DNA of 64,000 nt from Alcanivorax jadensis T9 (GCF_000756655.1 NZ_ARXU01000017.1:1-64000), one strand, 5' to 3'. Positions 1-8,397 are shown, counted from the first letter of the stretch. The notes: generated by a model not told the origin, from the letters alone. Numbers and translations are program-made.

Positions 1-30
1 AAAGAGCGAGTTATTCAGACTTTCCTTAAC

Positions 31-188
31 AGTTGATAGTTGTCAGTTGACAGCTACACGGGAAAATTTGATCGCGTTTTTAACGCCGGAGCCGCGCCTA
101 TAACCATGTCGTTGCCTTCGGCGTTTTTCATATAGAGAAATTCTTGCCTGGGGTTTCGCTGTCAACTTTCAACTGTGAATTATCAACT
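31..188. repeat. Heptad-type palindromic intergenic element
   Basis: The left arm (31-58) is four consecutive 7-bp units beginning AGTTGAT; the right arm (161-188) is the reverse complement of a similar set. The arms can pair imperfectly around a loop of about 100 bases. The right arm contains the stop codon of the crotonase gene on the minus strand. The loop holds a weak GCGTT/AACGC hairpin but no gene that I can recognise. The same four-heptad design recurs at 38086, 48673, 51593 and 56806. Confidence 0.75.
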
Positions 189-956
189 TCCTTTTAGGAA
201 TTTAGAAAACCGCTCCCTTGTGTCCTCGCTGAACATCCGCTCGGCAAACAGCACACTTTCTTTTTCGATCTGGCTCTTAATGGCTGCGTCGCTCTGGCGC
301 AGCAGTTGCTTGGTCATGGCCATGGCTGTTGGAGATTTTTCTGCCAGTCGCTGGGCCAGAGCCTGGGCGGTGGGCTCCAGTTCGTCAGGAGTGACCCGGT
401 AGGCGACCAGGCCGCAGCGCTCCGCTTCCTCCGCTGTCAGGGTATCGCCGGCCAGTAGTAGGCGGTTGGCATTCTGGCGACCTATCAAAGCGGGGAGCAG
501 CAGGCTGGAACCCGCTTCCGGCACTAGCCCCAGGTTAATGAACGCGGTCTGGAAGCGGGCATCGTCGGCGGCCACCACCAGGTCCGCATGGAGCAGCAGG
601 GTAGTGCCGATGCCGGTGGCGTTGCCCTGCACGCCAATCACCACTGGCTTGTCCAGGGCCATCAGGGCATGCACCAGCACCATGGCGGGGCTGAGCTTGC
701 CGCTATCCCGGCTGGCCGGGTCCGCGTTGAGGAAATCGCCGATATCGTTGCCGGCGCACCAGGCACGGCCGTTGCCGGTCAGCAGTAACACATGCAGATC
801 GTCCCTTTCTGCCAGATGGTTTACGGCACGGGTCAGGTCCTGGTACATGCTGGCGGTCATGGCATTGAGCTTGTCAGCCCGGTCCAGCGTCAGATGCAGG
901 ACGGCACCGTTTTCACTGGCCTGAACAAAGCCACTGGTGAGGGTCAGATCTGTCAT
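183..956 (-). CDS. Enoyl-CoA hydratase/isomerase family protein
   Basis: Crotonase-fold protein of 257 residues, probably acting on an enoyl-CoA in cytoplasmic beta-oxidation. The CoA/oxyanion-hole region AWCAGND is at residues 65-71. A single catalytic-type glutamate, E147, sits in LGLVPEAG, while the usual first hydratase glutamate is absent (GIGTTLLLHAD); this pattern fits the enoyl-CoA isomerase/PaaG-like branch better than a classical hydratase. The start at 956 is chosen because GGAG lies just upstream; the frame is open to 1031 without such a signal. It is divergent from the lipid-catabolism genes starting at 1141. Its stop codon lies inside a heptad repeat arm. The exact substrate cannot be read from sequence. 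Confidence 0.88.
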   Translation of the reverse strand: MTDLTLTSGFVQASENGAVLHLTLDRADKLNAMTASMYQDLTRAVNHLAERDDLHVLLLTGNGRAWCAGNDIGDFLNADPASRDSGKLSPAMVLVHALMALDKPVVIGVQGNATGIGTTLLLHADLVVAADDARFQTAFINLGLVPEAGSSLLLPALIGRQNANRLLLAGDTLTAEEAERCGLVAYRVTPDELEPTAQALAQRLAEKSPTAMAMTKQLLRQSDAAIKSQIEKESVLFAERMFSEDTRERFSKFLKGS

Positions 957-1140
957 GAGGGGGCTCCGGCTGTTAGAGGGCAGGAATCGAAGGTATCGGA
1001 ACACTATTCCGAATAACAGCCAAATCGCCATGCAGCATATTCATTCTGCCGGATTCAAAATATCAATTTCACTAACTCAAGGTGCTGCACTAGGCTGGGA
1101 TCATTGCTAACCGATCTCTTGCCAGCTGTAAGGATTTCAC

Positions 1141-1818
1141 ATGGCCCAGTTCTACCTCGTCCGCCACGGACAGGCATCGTTCGGCACCGACAACTATGAC
1201 CGCCTTTCGGAACTCGGCCACCAGCAGGCTCGCTGGCTGGGGGAGTATTTCGCCGAACGGGACATGGGCTTCGATGCGCTGCTCTCCGGGGATCTGGTGC
1301 GCCATCGGGAAACCGGTGCCGGAATCTGTGAAGGGCTGGGCGTGGCGTTGCCGGAAGATATTCACGCCGGGCTTAATGAGTTCGATTTCCAGTCTATCGT
1401 TGATGCCTACCTGAGCCAGTATCCGGAACAGGCCCCCGGTGAAGGGGCGCCAGTGGCGGCATTCTACAAGGCGCTGAAAACGGCCATGAAGCACTGGCGT
1501 CTGGACGAGCTCACCGGTGATCTACCGGAAACCTGGCAGTCCTTTTCTGACCGGGTGCTGGCGGCCCGCAACCATATCCAGAAAGAGTACAGCGACAAGG
1601 ACCGCGTTCTGATCGTCAGCTCCGGTGGCGCCATGGCCATGTTTCTCAAGCATGCCCTCAACGCCGCCGATGACACCGTGGTGGAACTGAATCTGCAAAT
1701 TCGCAACAGCAGCGTGACCCACGGCTTTTTTAATAACAAGGTGGTGCGCATGGCCAGTTTTAACAATGTGCCGCACCTGGATCGTCCGGATCGCTTTGAA
1801 GCCATTACTTACTTTTAA
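1141..1818 (+). CDS. Histidine phosphatase family protein (phosphoglycerate mutase-like)
   Basis: A 225-residue member of the histidine phosphatase superfamily. The phosphate-accepting RHG motif is intact (LVRHGQASFG, R8-H9-G10). The second conserved histidine, normally in a V-S-H-G-G motif, is replaced: the sequence reads IVSSGGAM with Ser161 at that position, so catalysis may be altered or lost. The gene lies 45 bp upstream of the ACAD11-like dehydrogenase, with which it is probably co-transcribed. The context suggests a role with phosphorylated acyl intermediates or CoA esters, but that is inference. It is not a canonical glycolytic phosphoglycerate mutase. Confidence 0.88.
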   Translation: MAQFYLVRHGQASFGTDNYDRLSELGHQQARWLGEYFAERDMGFDALLSGDLVRHRETGAGICEGLGVALPEDIHAGLNEFDFQSIVDAYLSQYPEQAPGEGAPVAAFYKALKTAMKHWRLDELTGDLPETWQSFSDRVLAARNHIQKEYSDKDRVLIVSSGGAMAMFLKHALNAADDTVVELNLQIRNSSVTHGFFNNKVVRMASFNNVPHLDRPDRFEAITYF

Positions 1819-1863
1819 CGCAGCACAAAGACTGTAACGAATAAGCAAACAAGGGAGAGCTAC

Positions 1864-3072
1864 ATGGATTTTCAATACACAGAAAAAGTGCAGGACCTGA
1901 TCAACCAGGTACGTCATTTCATCAATACCGAGATTCGCCCGGTGGAAGGGCTTTATCACGAACAGCTGGAAAAAAGCCCGTGGGAAACCCCGCCGGTAAT
2001 GGAAGAGCTGAAAGAGAAAGCCCGGGCCAAGGGGCTGTGGAATCTGTTCCTGCCCAAGGAATACGGGGATTACAGTGCCGGTCTTAGCAATCTGGAATAC
2101 GCGCCGCTGGCCGAGGAAATGGGCCGTAGCCGTATTGCCTCGGAAGCCTTTAATTGCGCCGCGCCGGATACCGGCAATATGGAAGTGATGGCCAAGTACG
2201 GCAATGAGCAGCAGAAGAAAGACTGGCTGCAACCGCTGCTGGAAGGCCGTATCCGCAGTGCCTTTGCTATGACCGAGCCGGAAGTGGCGTCGTCCGATGC
2301 CACCAATATCGAAACCCGCATTGAGCGTGACGGCGACGACTACGTGATCAATGGCCGCAAGTTTTATATCAGCGGCGCCATGCGCAAGACCTGCGAGATC
2401 ATGATCGTGATGGGCAAGACCGATCCGGACAATCCGAATCGCCATGCGCAGCAGTCCCAGATTCTGGTGCCCACCAACACCCCCGGGGTCAATATCGTGC
2501 GCCCGATGCAGGTGTTTGGTTACAACGACGCGCCGGAAGGCCATGCGGAAGTGGTCTTTGACAACGTACGGGTGCCCAAGGAAAACATGATCCTGGGTGA
2601 AGGGCGTGGCTTCGAGATTGCTCAGGGCCGCTTGGGCCCGGGCCGCATCCACCACTGCATGCGCCTGATCGGTGCCGCCCAGGAATCCTTCGAACTGATG
2701 GCCAAGCGTGTCAATGAGCGTGTGGTGTTCGGCCAGCCCATGAGCAAGCAGGGCTCAGTGCGTGAAGATCTGGCTCGTTCCTACTGTGAAATCGAGCAGG
2801 CACGGCTGATGACCTTGAAGGCGGCAGACACCATGGACCGCGAAGGTAACAAAGTCGCCAAGGATTTGATCGCTATGATCAAGGTGGTTGCACCCAATAT
2901 GGCGTTAAATGTGATTGATCGGGCGATTCAGGTCCACGGGGCGGCGGGGCTGAGCCAGGATACTCCGCTGGTCAACTTCTTCAGCTATGCCCGCACCTTG
3001 CGGCTGGCGGATGGACCGGATCAGGTGCACATGATGCAGCTGGGCCGCAACCTGGCCAAATACTTCGCCTGA
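1864..3072 (+). CDS. Acyl-CoA dehydrogenase, ACAD11-like
   Basis: FAD-dependent acyl-CoA dehydrogenase of 402 residues with a typical N-terminal helical domain, middle beta domain ([16 protein letters not shown]) and C-terminal four-helix domain. Stretches such as [13 protein letters not shown] and [20 protein letters not shown] closely resemble my memory of animal ACAD11/ACAD10 and bacterial LvaC-type enzymes, rather than short- or medium-chain dehydrogenases. RBS GGGAG precedes ATG at 1864. The next gene encodes an APH-type kinase, the other half of eukaryotic ACAD10/11. In that family the kinase phosphorylates a 4-hydroxyacyl-CoA and the dehydrogenase-fold domain removes phosphate to give an enoyl-CoA. 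That activity is inferred here. Confidence 0.9.
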   Translation: MDFQYTEKVQDLINQVRHFINTEIRPVEGLYHEQLEKSPWETPPVMEELKEKARAKGLWNLFLPKEYGDYSAGLSNLEYAPLAEEMGRSRIASEAFNCAAPDTGNMEVMAKYGNEQQKKDWLQPLLEGRIRSAFAMTEPEVASSDATNIETRIERDGDDYVINGRKFYISGAMRKTCEIMIVMGKTDPDNPNRHAQQSQILVPTNTPGVNIVRPMQVFGYNDAPEGHAEVVFDNVRVPKENMILGEGRGFEIAQGRLGPGRIHHCMRLIGAAQESFELMAKRVNERVVFGQPMSKQGSVREDLARSYCEIEQARLMTLKAADTMDREGNKVAKDLIAMIKVVAPNMALNVIDRAIQVHGAAGLSQDTPLVNFFSYARTLRLADGPDQVHMMQLGRNLAKYFA

Positions 3073-3151
3073 GAAGCGGTGTTTGCCCGGGGTGTTTATT
3101 GCACTCCGGGCTTTGCCTATTGCGCAGCAAACAGAATAACAGGAGAGCTCC

Positions 3152-4198
3152 ATGTCCCAGGTGGATACGCTGGATACACAGAAACTGGCCGAATACCTTG
3201 AACAGCAAATCGATGGCTTCAAGGGGCCCATCGAGGCTGACAAGTTCGAAGGCGGTCAGTCCAACCCCACCTTCAAGATCACTACACCGTCTGGTGCCTA
3301 TGTGTTGCGCCGGCAGCCGCCGGGCAAGCTGCTCAAGTCTGCCCATGCGGTGGATCGCGAGTTCCGCGTCATGGCGGCTCTGAAAGATACGGATGTACCG
3401 GTGCCACGGGTACTGCATCTGTGCGAAGACAGGGACGTGATCGGTTCCATGTTCTACGTCATGGAGTTCTGTGAAGGACGCATTCTGTGGGGCGCCTCTT
3501 TGCCGGAAGCCGGCGAGGGCGTGGCAGGCAACGCCACCCGCGCTGCCATGTACGAAGAGATGAATCGTGTGCTGGCAGCCCTGCACAGCGTGGATCAGGA
3601 CGAGGTGGGCCTGGCGGATTACGGCAAGCCCGGCAACTACTTCGAGCGGCAACTGGGACGCTGGACCCAGCAGTACGAAGCCTCCAAGTTGCAGGACATC
3701 CCTGCCATGGACGAGTTGATCGCCTGGCTGCAGGCCAACCAGCCGGAAGACGACGGCCAGGTATCGCTGGTTCATGGCGACTACCGGCTGGACAACATGA
3801 TGTGGCACCCCAGCGAGCCGAAGGTCATCGCGGTGCTGGATTGGGAGCTGTCCACCCTGGGGCACCCGCTGGCGGACCTGGCCTACCAGTGTATGGGGAT
3901 GCGCATGCCACAGCGGGGCGCCAAGATGGCGGGCCTGCAGGGTGTGGATCGTAAGGCTCTGGGGATCCCCACTGAAAAAGAATATGTCGATCAGTACTGC
4001 CAGCGTCGCGGCATCGACCGCATCGACAACTGGGAATTCTATCTGGCCTTCAGTTTCTTCCGTCTTGCTGCCATCTGTCAGGGTGTGGCGAAACGTGCTG
4101 TGGATGGGAACGCGTCCAGCAAAGAGGCGTTTCAAGTCGGTGCGCTGGTCGACCCGTTGGCATCCATGGCCGTACAGATCATCAAAGAAGGGGCGTAA
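3152..4198 (+). CDS. APH-family phosphotransferase (ACAD10/11 kinase-domain homologue)
   Basis: A 348-residue aminoglycoside-phosphotransferase-fold kinase. Visible elements are the nucleotide-binding start GGQSNPTFKI, the invariant-lysine-region analogue YVLRRQPPGKLL, the catalytic loop HGDYRLDN (H208-G209-D210) and the metal-binding Asp230 in VLDWELSTLGHP. These match the N-terminal domain of ACAD10/11 and the LvaA kinase of Pseudomonas levulinate catabolism, not antibiotic-resistance enzymes. An AGGAG ribosome site precedes the start. It sits directly downstream of the ACAD11-like gene and upstream of two SDRs. Likely role: phosphorylation of a 4-hydroxyacyl-CoA to permit its entry into beta-oxidation (inference from family). 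Confidence 0.88.
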   Translation: MSQVDTLDTQKLAEYLEQQIDGFKGPIEADKFEGGQSNPTFKITTPSGAYVLRRQPPGKLLKSAHAVDREFRVMAALKDTDVPVPRVLHLCEDRDVIGSMFYVMEFCEGRILWGASLPEAGEGVAGNATRAAMYEEMNRVLAALHSVDQDEVGLADYGKPGNYFERQLGRWTQQYEASKLQDIPAMDELIAWLQANQPEDDGQVSLVHGDYRLDNMMWHPSEPKVIAVLDWELSTLGHPLADLAYQCMGMRMPQRGAKMAGLQGVDRKALGIPTEKEYVDQYCQRRGIDRIDNWEFYLAFSFFRLAAICQGVAKRAVDGNASSKEAFQVGALVDPLASMAVQIIKEGA

Positions 4199-4206
4199 GC
4201 CCCATT

Positions 4207-4272
4207 GTAGGAGCCATGCTTGCATGGCGAATTGGCAGTCGCTCCGGTTCGCCCTGCAAGCATGGCTCCCAC
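4207..4272. repeat. REP-like palindrome (GTAGGAGC family)
   Basis: Two arms, GTAGGAGCCATGCTTGCATG and its near reverse complement ending GCATGGCTCCCACC, flank a loop of about 15 bases. It begins 9 bp after the kinase stop codon. Relatives lie at 35521, 50234, 57689 and 57774, with degenerate members at 6064, 12572, 38037 and 62027. The GTAGGAGC...GCTCCTAC design resembles Pseudomonas REP elements. Confidence 0.75.
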
Positions 4273-4306
4273 CGTATTGTTTTTTGCTTTTTTCGGGAGA
4301 GTAGTA

Positions 4307-5071
4307 ATGAGTACCAAGCTGTTTAACCTTGAGGGCAAGATTGCCCTGGTTACCGGCGCCAGCCGGGGAATTGGTGAAGAGATTGCCAGACTGCTGGCGG
4401 AGCAGGGCGCCCACGTGATTGTCTCCAGCCGCAAGATCGATGGCTGTCAGGCGGTGGCGGATGCGATCAAGGCAGACGGTGGTAGTGCCGAAGCCTTTCC
4501 CTGTCATATCGGAGAGATGGCGCAGATCCAGGCGATCTTTTCCCATATCCGTGATGTGCACGGCAAGCTGGATATTCTGGTCAACAACGCCGCGGCCAAT
4601 CCCTTCTTCGGGCATATTCTGGATACCCCGGTGGACGCTTTCGACAAGACTGTGGATGTGAACCTGCGTGGTTACTTCTACATGTCCGTAGAGGGCGCCA
4701 AGCTGATGCGCGAGCACGGTGGAGGCGCCATCGTGAATACGGCATCCGTGAATGGCCTCACTCCGGGCGACATGCAGGGTATCTATTCCATCTCCAAGGC
4801 GGCGGTGATCAGCATGACCAAATCCTTCGCTCAGGAATGCGCTCAGTTCAATGTGCGGGTGAATGCGTTGCTGCCGGGCCTGACCAAGACCAAGTTTGCC
4901 GGTGCCCTGTTTACCAACGAGGACATCTATGATTCCGCCATCAGCCAGATCCCCATGCGCCGCCATGCCGATCCGAAAGAGATGGCGGGCACCGTGCTGT
5001 ATCTGGTCTCCGATGCGTCCAGTTATGTGACCGGGGAATGCGTTGTGGTAGACGGTGGCATGACCATCTAA
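4307..5071 (+). CDS. Short-chain dehydrogenase/reductase (DHRS4-like)
   Basis: Classical SDR of 254 residues: Rossmann motif TGASRGIG near the N-terminus, NNAA motif (VNNAAANPFFG) and catalytic Y160-x3-K164 (YSISK). Probably an NAD(P)-dependent 3-hydroxyacyl or carbonyl oxidoreductase. The ATG at 4307 is preceded by GGGAGAG; an upstream in-frame extension from 4220 runs through the REP palindrome and is rejected. It follows the ACAD11-like/kinase pair, where an SDR would supply the oxidation of a 3-hydroxy intermediate (compare LvaD in levulinate catabolism). Substrate not determinable. Confidence 0.88.
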   Translation: MSTKLFNLEGKIALVTGASRGIGEEIARLLAEQGAHVIVSSRKIDGCQAVADAIKADGGSAEAFPCHIGEMAQIQAIFSHIRDVHGKLDILVNNAAANPFFGHILDTPVDAFDKTVDVNLRGYFYMSVEGAKLMREHGGGAIVNTASVNGLTPGDMQGIYSISKAAVISMTKSFAQECAQFNVRVNALLPGLTKTKFAGALFTNEDIYDSAISQIPMRRHADPKEMAGTVLYLVSDASSYVTGECVVVDGGMTI

Positions 5072-5073
5072 AT

Positions 5074-5108
5074 AGCTACGAGCTACGAGCTAGAAGCTAG
5101 TGGCTCGT
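5074..5108. repeat. Solo heptad array (AGCTACG type)
   Basis: Five 7-bp units (AGCTACG twice, then AGCTAGA, AGCTAGT and GGCTCGT) start 3 bp after the preceding stop codon. No clear opposite arm is seen before the next gene, so it looks like a single arm of the heptad family. The same type recurs degenerately at 12764-12791 and with both arms at 48673-48835. Confidence 0.65.
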
Positions 5109-5136
5109 CGCTGTTCGACTTTCAGGAGAACCTTTC

Positions 5137-5907
5137 ATGGATCCAATTCTGGATTTTACCGGCAAGACAGCGCTGATTACCGGCGCGGCCAGTGGTTTTG
5201 GCAAGTTGCTGGCCGAAGAGCTGGGCAAGCGTGGGGCGGCGCTGGTGTTGGGGGATATCAATATGGATGCCCTGAACACGCAAGCCGAGGCGCTGGCGGA
5301 TCAGGGCGTTAAAGTGGCGGCGTTGCGTTGTGATGTCTCCAGTGAAGCGGACTGTAAGGCCATGGTGGAAACCGCACTGGCGCAGTTTGGCCACCTGGAT
5401 ATGGCGGTGAACAATGCCGGCATCGCCCATGGTTTTATCCCTTTCGATCAGCTCACCGAGGAAGTATTGGATCAGCAGGTGAACGTGAATGTGAAAGGCG
5501 TGATGTTCGGTATGAAGCACCAGATCGCTGCTATGAAGGAAAACGGTGGCAGTATTGTCAACGTGAGTTCCATGGCGGGTCTGGGTGGTGCACCGAAGAT
5601 CGGGGCCTATTCCGCCGCCAAGCACGCGGTGATCGGGTTGACCAAAACCGCCGCAGTGGAATTGGCGAAGCGCAATATCCGTGTCAATGCGATCTGCCCG
5701 TTCTATACCCATACGCCCATGGTGGACGAAGGCAATTTGTCTGAAGACAAGGCTGCCATGCATGCCATGCTGGCGTCCGGTTGCCCCATGAAACGGCTGG
5801 GTCAGCCGGAAGAAATTGTCACCGTCATGCTGATGATGCTGTCGCCAGCCAACAGCTACATGAATGGTCAGGCCATTGCCGTGGATGGCGGTGTGTCTGC
5901 GTTCTGA
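5137..5907 (+). CDS. Short-chain dehydrogenase/reductase
   Basis: A 256-residue classical SDR. TGAASGFG is the dinucleotide-binding motif, NNAG (VNNAGIAHG) the structural motif, and Y158-x3-K162 (YSAAK) the catalytic pair; the C-terminus ends in the usual GQAIAVDGG signature. RBS CAGGAG precedes ATG. It is the last gene of the run of same-strand lipid genes from 1141 and is followed by a probable terminator at 5922. The reaction is probably oxidation or reduction of a hydroxyacyl or ketone substrate; specificity is not visible. Confidence 0.86.
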   Translation: MDPILDFTGKTALITGAASGFGKLLAEELGKRGAALVLGDINMDALNTQAEALADQGVKVAALRCDVSSEADCKAMVETALAQFGHLDMAVNNAGIAHGFIPFDQLTEEVLDQQVNVNVKGVMFGMKHQIAAMKENGGSIVNVSSMAGLGGAPKIGAYSAAKHAVIGLTKTAAVELAKRNIRVNAICPFYTHTPMVDEGNLSEDKAAMHAMLASGCPMKRLGQPEEIVTVMLMMLSPANSYMNGQAIAVDGGVSAF

Positions 5908-5921
5908 TTGTGGTTGGCAAG

Positions 5922-5957
5922 AAAGCCCTGGTCGCGTTTTCGCGGGCGGGGCTTTTT
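5922..5957 (+). terminator. Probable rho-independent terminator
   Basis: AAAGCCC and GGGGCTTTTTT form a stem with a GC-rich internal part, followed by six T residues, 14 bp after the SDR stop codon. Confidence 0.6.
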
Positions 5958-5988
5958 TATGGTCGCAAGCATCCGTGGTTTTCCAGGA

Positions 5989-6027
5989 CGTAGGGTGCAG
6001 TTCGCCTTAGGCTCAGTGCACCCTACG
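5989..6027. repeat. GTAGGGTGCA palindrome, copy 1
   Basis: Self-complementary ends CGTAGGGTGCA and TGCACCCTACG. Bases 5994-6026 are identical over 33 bases to 8280-8312 on the other side of the TonB-receptor gene, and inverted with respect to 8232-8264. Confidence 0.85.
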
Positions 6028-6063
6028 TTTTATCCAGATCTTGGCGGTCGATACACCCCATGA

Positions 6064-6088
6064 TTTGCCATACACGCATGGCTCCCAC
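6064..6088. repeat. Degenerate REP-like half element
   Basis: TTTGCCATACACGCATGGCT followed by CCCAC resembles the right arm of the GTAGGAGC-family palindromes. No left arm is present. It sits just beyond the 3' end of the receptor gene. Confidence 0.45.
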
Positions 6089-6099
6089 AAGAACGGGGG

Positions 6100-8148
6100 T
6101 TACCAATCCAGCGTAATGCCTGAGTAATAGGTTGTACCCGGCCCGGGCTCAAAATAACCACGGTTTTGCACTGGCCGGTCGCTATTGGCGTTGATGCGAA
6201 GGTTGCTGTAATAGTCGCGGTCCAGCAGATTGTTGATGCCGGCAAACAGGGTCACGGTTTGCTGGTTCCGCTTCCAGGCTTTCCCTCCCCGCAGGTTCAC
6301 CAGCCACTCGCTGCCGACCCGCGTTCGATTAGTGTTTTCCGCATAGCGGTGGCCGCCCAGGATCGATTCCACTGACGCAAACAGGCCGCTTTCAGCCTGC
6401 CAGTCAACCTGTGCAAACAGCTGATGTTGCGGGATCCCAGGTAAACGTTTGCCGCTCACATCCGCATTCTGCTGGGTGTCGAAAAACTCCTGGAAACGGA
6501 AATCGGACCAGGTCCAGGACAGGGCCAGGGTAAGCTGGTCTGTGGTGGCATGTTCCAGCCCCAGCTCCAGGCCATCGCGGCGAGTCTGGCCGGCGTTCTG
6601 GTAAAAGGTGCGGCCGCCGATCTCATAGGGGGTAATTTCATCATCCACATCTACCCGGAATAGAGCCGCTTCGTAGAAGAGACGATCACCCAACGCACCA
6701 CGGGCGCCCACCTCCCGGTTCAGTGCGGTTTGCGGTTCCAGGTCCGGATTGAAACCGCCCGCTCCGGAAGGGTTGGCCAGTTCGGTAAAGGTAGGGCTTT
6801 CAAAGGCAGAACTGACCGTGGTGTAGAGTGTGTGTGCGGGGCTGACTTGCCAGCTCAGCCCGGCACTATAGCTGTTTTCTTGAAACTCCCGGCGACCACT
6901 GTCGTTGCCATCAGTCAGTAATGCATCGTCGATGGTCATGCGCAGCCGATCTGCCCGACCACCGATTGTGAGCATCAGGCGATCGGACAAGTGACTATCC
7001 AGTTGCAGAAAAATGCCGTCGGCGCTGGCCTGTTGTTCTTCGTCGGCGGTGACGGCAGTGATGTTGCCAGTGGGGCTGACCGCCCGGCGACCACGGTCGT
7101 CTTGCTGACGATCCATATCGACGCCCACTAACAGCCGGTGCGGTAGCGTCAATACGGTAAAGGGCAGGGTGTAATCCAGCCGAGCGCCGTAAAACAGCCG
7201 GTGGTAATCAATCAGGCTGCTGCCGGGGAAGGGCAGTTGCTGGCGAAAATCTCGCTGGCTGATAAAGGCTCGGGCATTGAGCCGTCCGTTGACGAAGTCG
7301 TCATCACGGTAATGCAGGCCCAGGCGTTGCTGGTCGACCTGCTGACCGGCATCCAGCAGGGAGGCAAAGCGGCTGGCTTGCTGCCGGTCCTGGTGAGCCT
7401 GTTGACGGGTCAAGCCACCCGGGTCCTGGGCTACGGGGGTATCCATGGCGGTGAGAAAGACAGTGACCGTGCGGGTGTCGGCAAGATCCCAGCCGGCCTG
7501 ACCGGTGAACTGATACTTGCGGATCTCACTCTGTTCGCGAAACCCCTGGTAATCCAGAGCCGTCAGACTGAGGGCGTGCTGGCCCTGATCATGTCGCCCC
7601 GAAGTCTGCACATTGGCTTGTTTTAGTCCGTGGTTGCCGCCGATCACCGACACGCTGGCGCTATCATTGCGGGTTTTCCCGGATTGTGTGGTGATGTCCA
7701 CTACGCCACCGGTGGCGTTGCCATAGAACAGGGAGCTTGGGCCACGCAATACGGTGAGCTGTTCCACCGCAAACAGATCAATGCTGTCCAGTTGCGACTG
7801 GCCATCCGGCAGGGTTTCCGGGAAACCGTCCACATTCAGGCGCAGTCCCCTGACCCCGAACGGAGCACGGGAACCAAAACCCCGTGATGACAGGCGCAAG
7901 CCCTGGGCGAAGTTGTAACGGTTCTGCAGGTAAAGGCCCGGGACCCGGTTGAGGCTTTCATCCAGCTGCAGACGGGACTGGCCCCGCAGACGGCTGTCGG
8001 CATTGACGACTGTGACGGCGGCTGGCGTGTCGGCCAAAGGCCTTTCCATGCGGGTGCTGGTGACGGTCACCGGTTCCAGGGTTGCCGGTTCGGCAAACAG
8101 TGACAGCGGAGCCAGCAGAAGGAAAACGGTTAAATAAAGACACTTCAT
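6100..8148 (-). CDS. TonB-dependent outer-membrane receptor
   Basis: About 682 residues. A signal peptide (MKCLYLTVFLLLAPLSLFA) is followed by a TonB-box-like segment (EPVTVTST), a plug domain with GLRLNVDGFPETLPDGQ and the LRGPSSLFYGNATGGVVDI signature, and a 22-strand-type barrel ending GITLDW with a terminal aromatic residue. It imports a ligand, possibly an iron chelate, using TonB energy; the ligand is not identifiable. ATG at 8148 has GGGGTG upstream; an in-frame GTG at 8157 is the alternative. It stands alone, without transporter partners, between copies of the GTAGGGTGCA repeat. Confidence 0.9.
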   Translation of the reverse strand: MKCLYLTVFLLLAPLSLFAEPATLEPVTVTSTRMERPLADTPAAVTVVNADSRLRGQSRLQLDESLNRVPGLYLQNRYNFAQGLRLSSRGFGSRAPFGVRGLRLNVDGFPETLPDGQSQLDSIDLFAVEQLTVLRGPSSLFYGNATGGVVDITTQSGKTRNDSASVSVIGGNHGLKQANVQTSGRHDQGQHALSLTALDYQGFREQSEIRKYQFTGQAGWDLADTRTVTVFLTAMDTPVAQDPGGLTRQQAHQDRQQASRFASLLDAGQQVDQQRLGLHYRDDDFVNGRLNARAFISQRDFRQQLPFPGSSLIDYHRLFYGARLDYTLPFTVLTLPHRLLVGVDMDRQQDDRGRRAVSPTGNITAVTADEEQQASADGIFLQLDSHLSDRLMLTIGGRADRLRMTIDDALLTDGNDSGRREFQENSYSAGLSWQVSPAHTLYTTVSSAFESPTFTELANPSGAGGFNPDLEPQTALNREVGARGALGDRLFYEAALFRVDVDDEITPYEIGGRTFYQNAGQTRRDGLELGLEHATTDQLTLALSWTWSDFRFQEFFDTQQNADVSGKRLPGIPQHQLFAQVDWQAESGLFASVESILGGHRYAENTNRTRVGSEWLVNLRGGKAWKRNQQTVTLFAGINNLLDRDYYSNLRINANSDRPVQNRGYFEPGPGTTYYSGITLDW

Positions 8149-8231
8149 GAATGACACCCCATAGTTGCTAATGTTCTACAGGACGCTGTCGTGGAAGCAA
8201 GTGAAGAAACACAGAAATAGCTGGGTGGATA

Positions 8232-8312
8232 GTAGGGTGCACTGAGCCTAAGGCGAACTGCACCATTCGGGCGCCTGATGGTGCAGTTCGCCTTAGGCTC
8301 AGTGCACCCTAC
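8232..8312. repeat. GTAGGGTGCA palindrome, copy 2 (perfect 33-bp arms)
   Basis: Perfect inverted repeat, 8232-8264 against 8280-8312, with a 15-base loop. It lies upstream of the TonB-receptor gene and shares an exact 33-base arm with copy 1 at 5994-6026. Confidence 0.92.
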
Positions 8313-8348
8313 ATATTGCGTGGAGCATGAAGCGTGCTGCGTCTGCAA

Positions 8349-8376
8349 TAAAAAAGGGCCGCATAAAGCGGCCCTG
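8349..8376 (-). terminator. Rho-independent terminator of the metal-dependent hydrolase gene
   Basis: Read on the minus strand: AGGGCCGC, loop TTTA, GCGGCCCT followed by T residues, about 20 bp after the stop codon at 8398. Confidence 0.85.
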
Positions 8377-8397
8377 AAAGGAGAGAATCAGAATCGA

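Noticed and set aside
82-128. Terminator AACGCCG...CGGCGTTTTT near the left edge
   Set aside because: The loop would be about 30 bases inside a heptad element, and no upstream gene is visible; too weak to call.
1522-2655. A 377-codon minus-strand frame opposite the phosphatase and ACAD11-like genes
   Set aside because: Antisense shadow of two clear genes; no domain or start signal.
3152-4198. Aminoglycoside resistance kinase
   Set aside because: Motifs and context match the ACAD10/11-LvaA branch that acts on CoA esters, not antibiotic kinases.
4220-4306. N-terminal extension of the first SDR
   Set aside because: It would translate through a REP-like palindrome and lacks a ribosome site; the ATG at 4307 has GGGAGAG.
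2981-4966. A 661-codon open frame on the minus strand across the kinase and SDR genes
   Set aside because: It lies wholly antisense to three well-supported genes, has no recognisable domain and reads like codon-bias shadow (His/Gly/Gln-rich).
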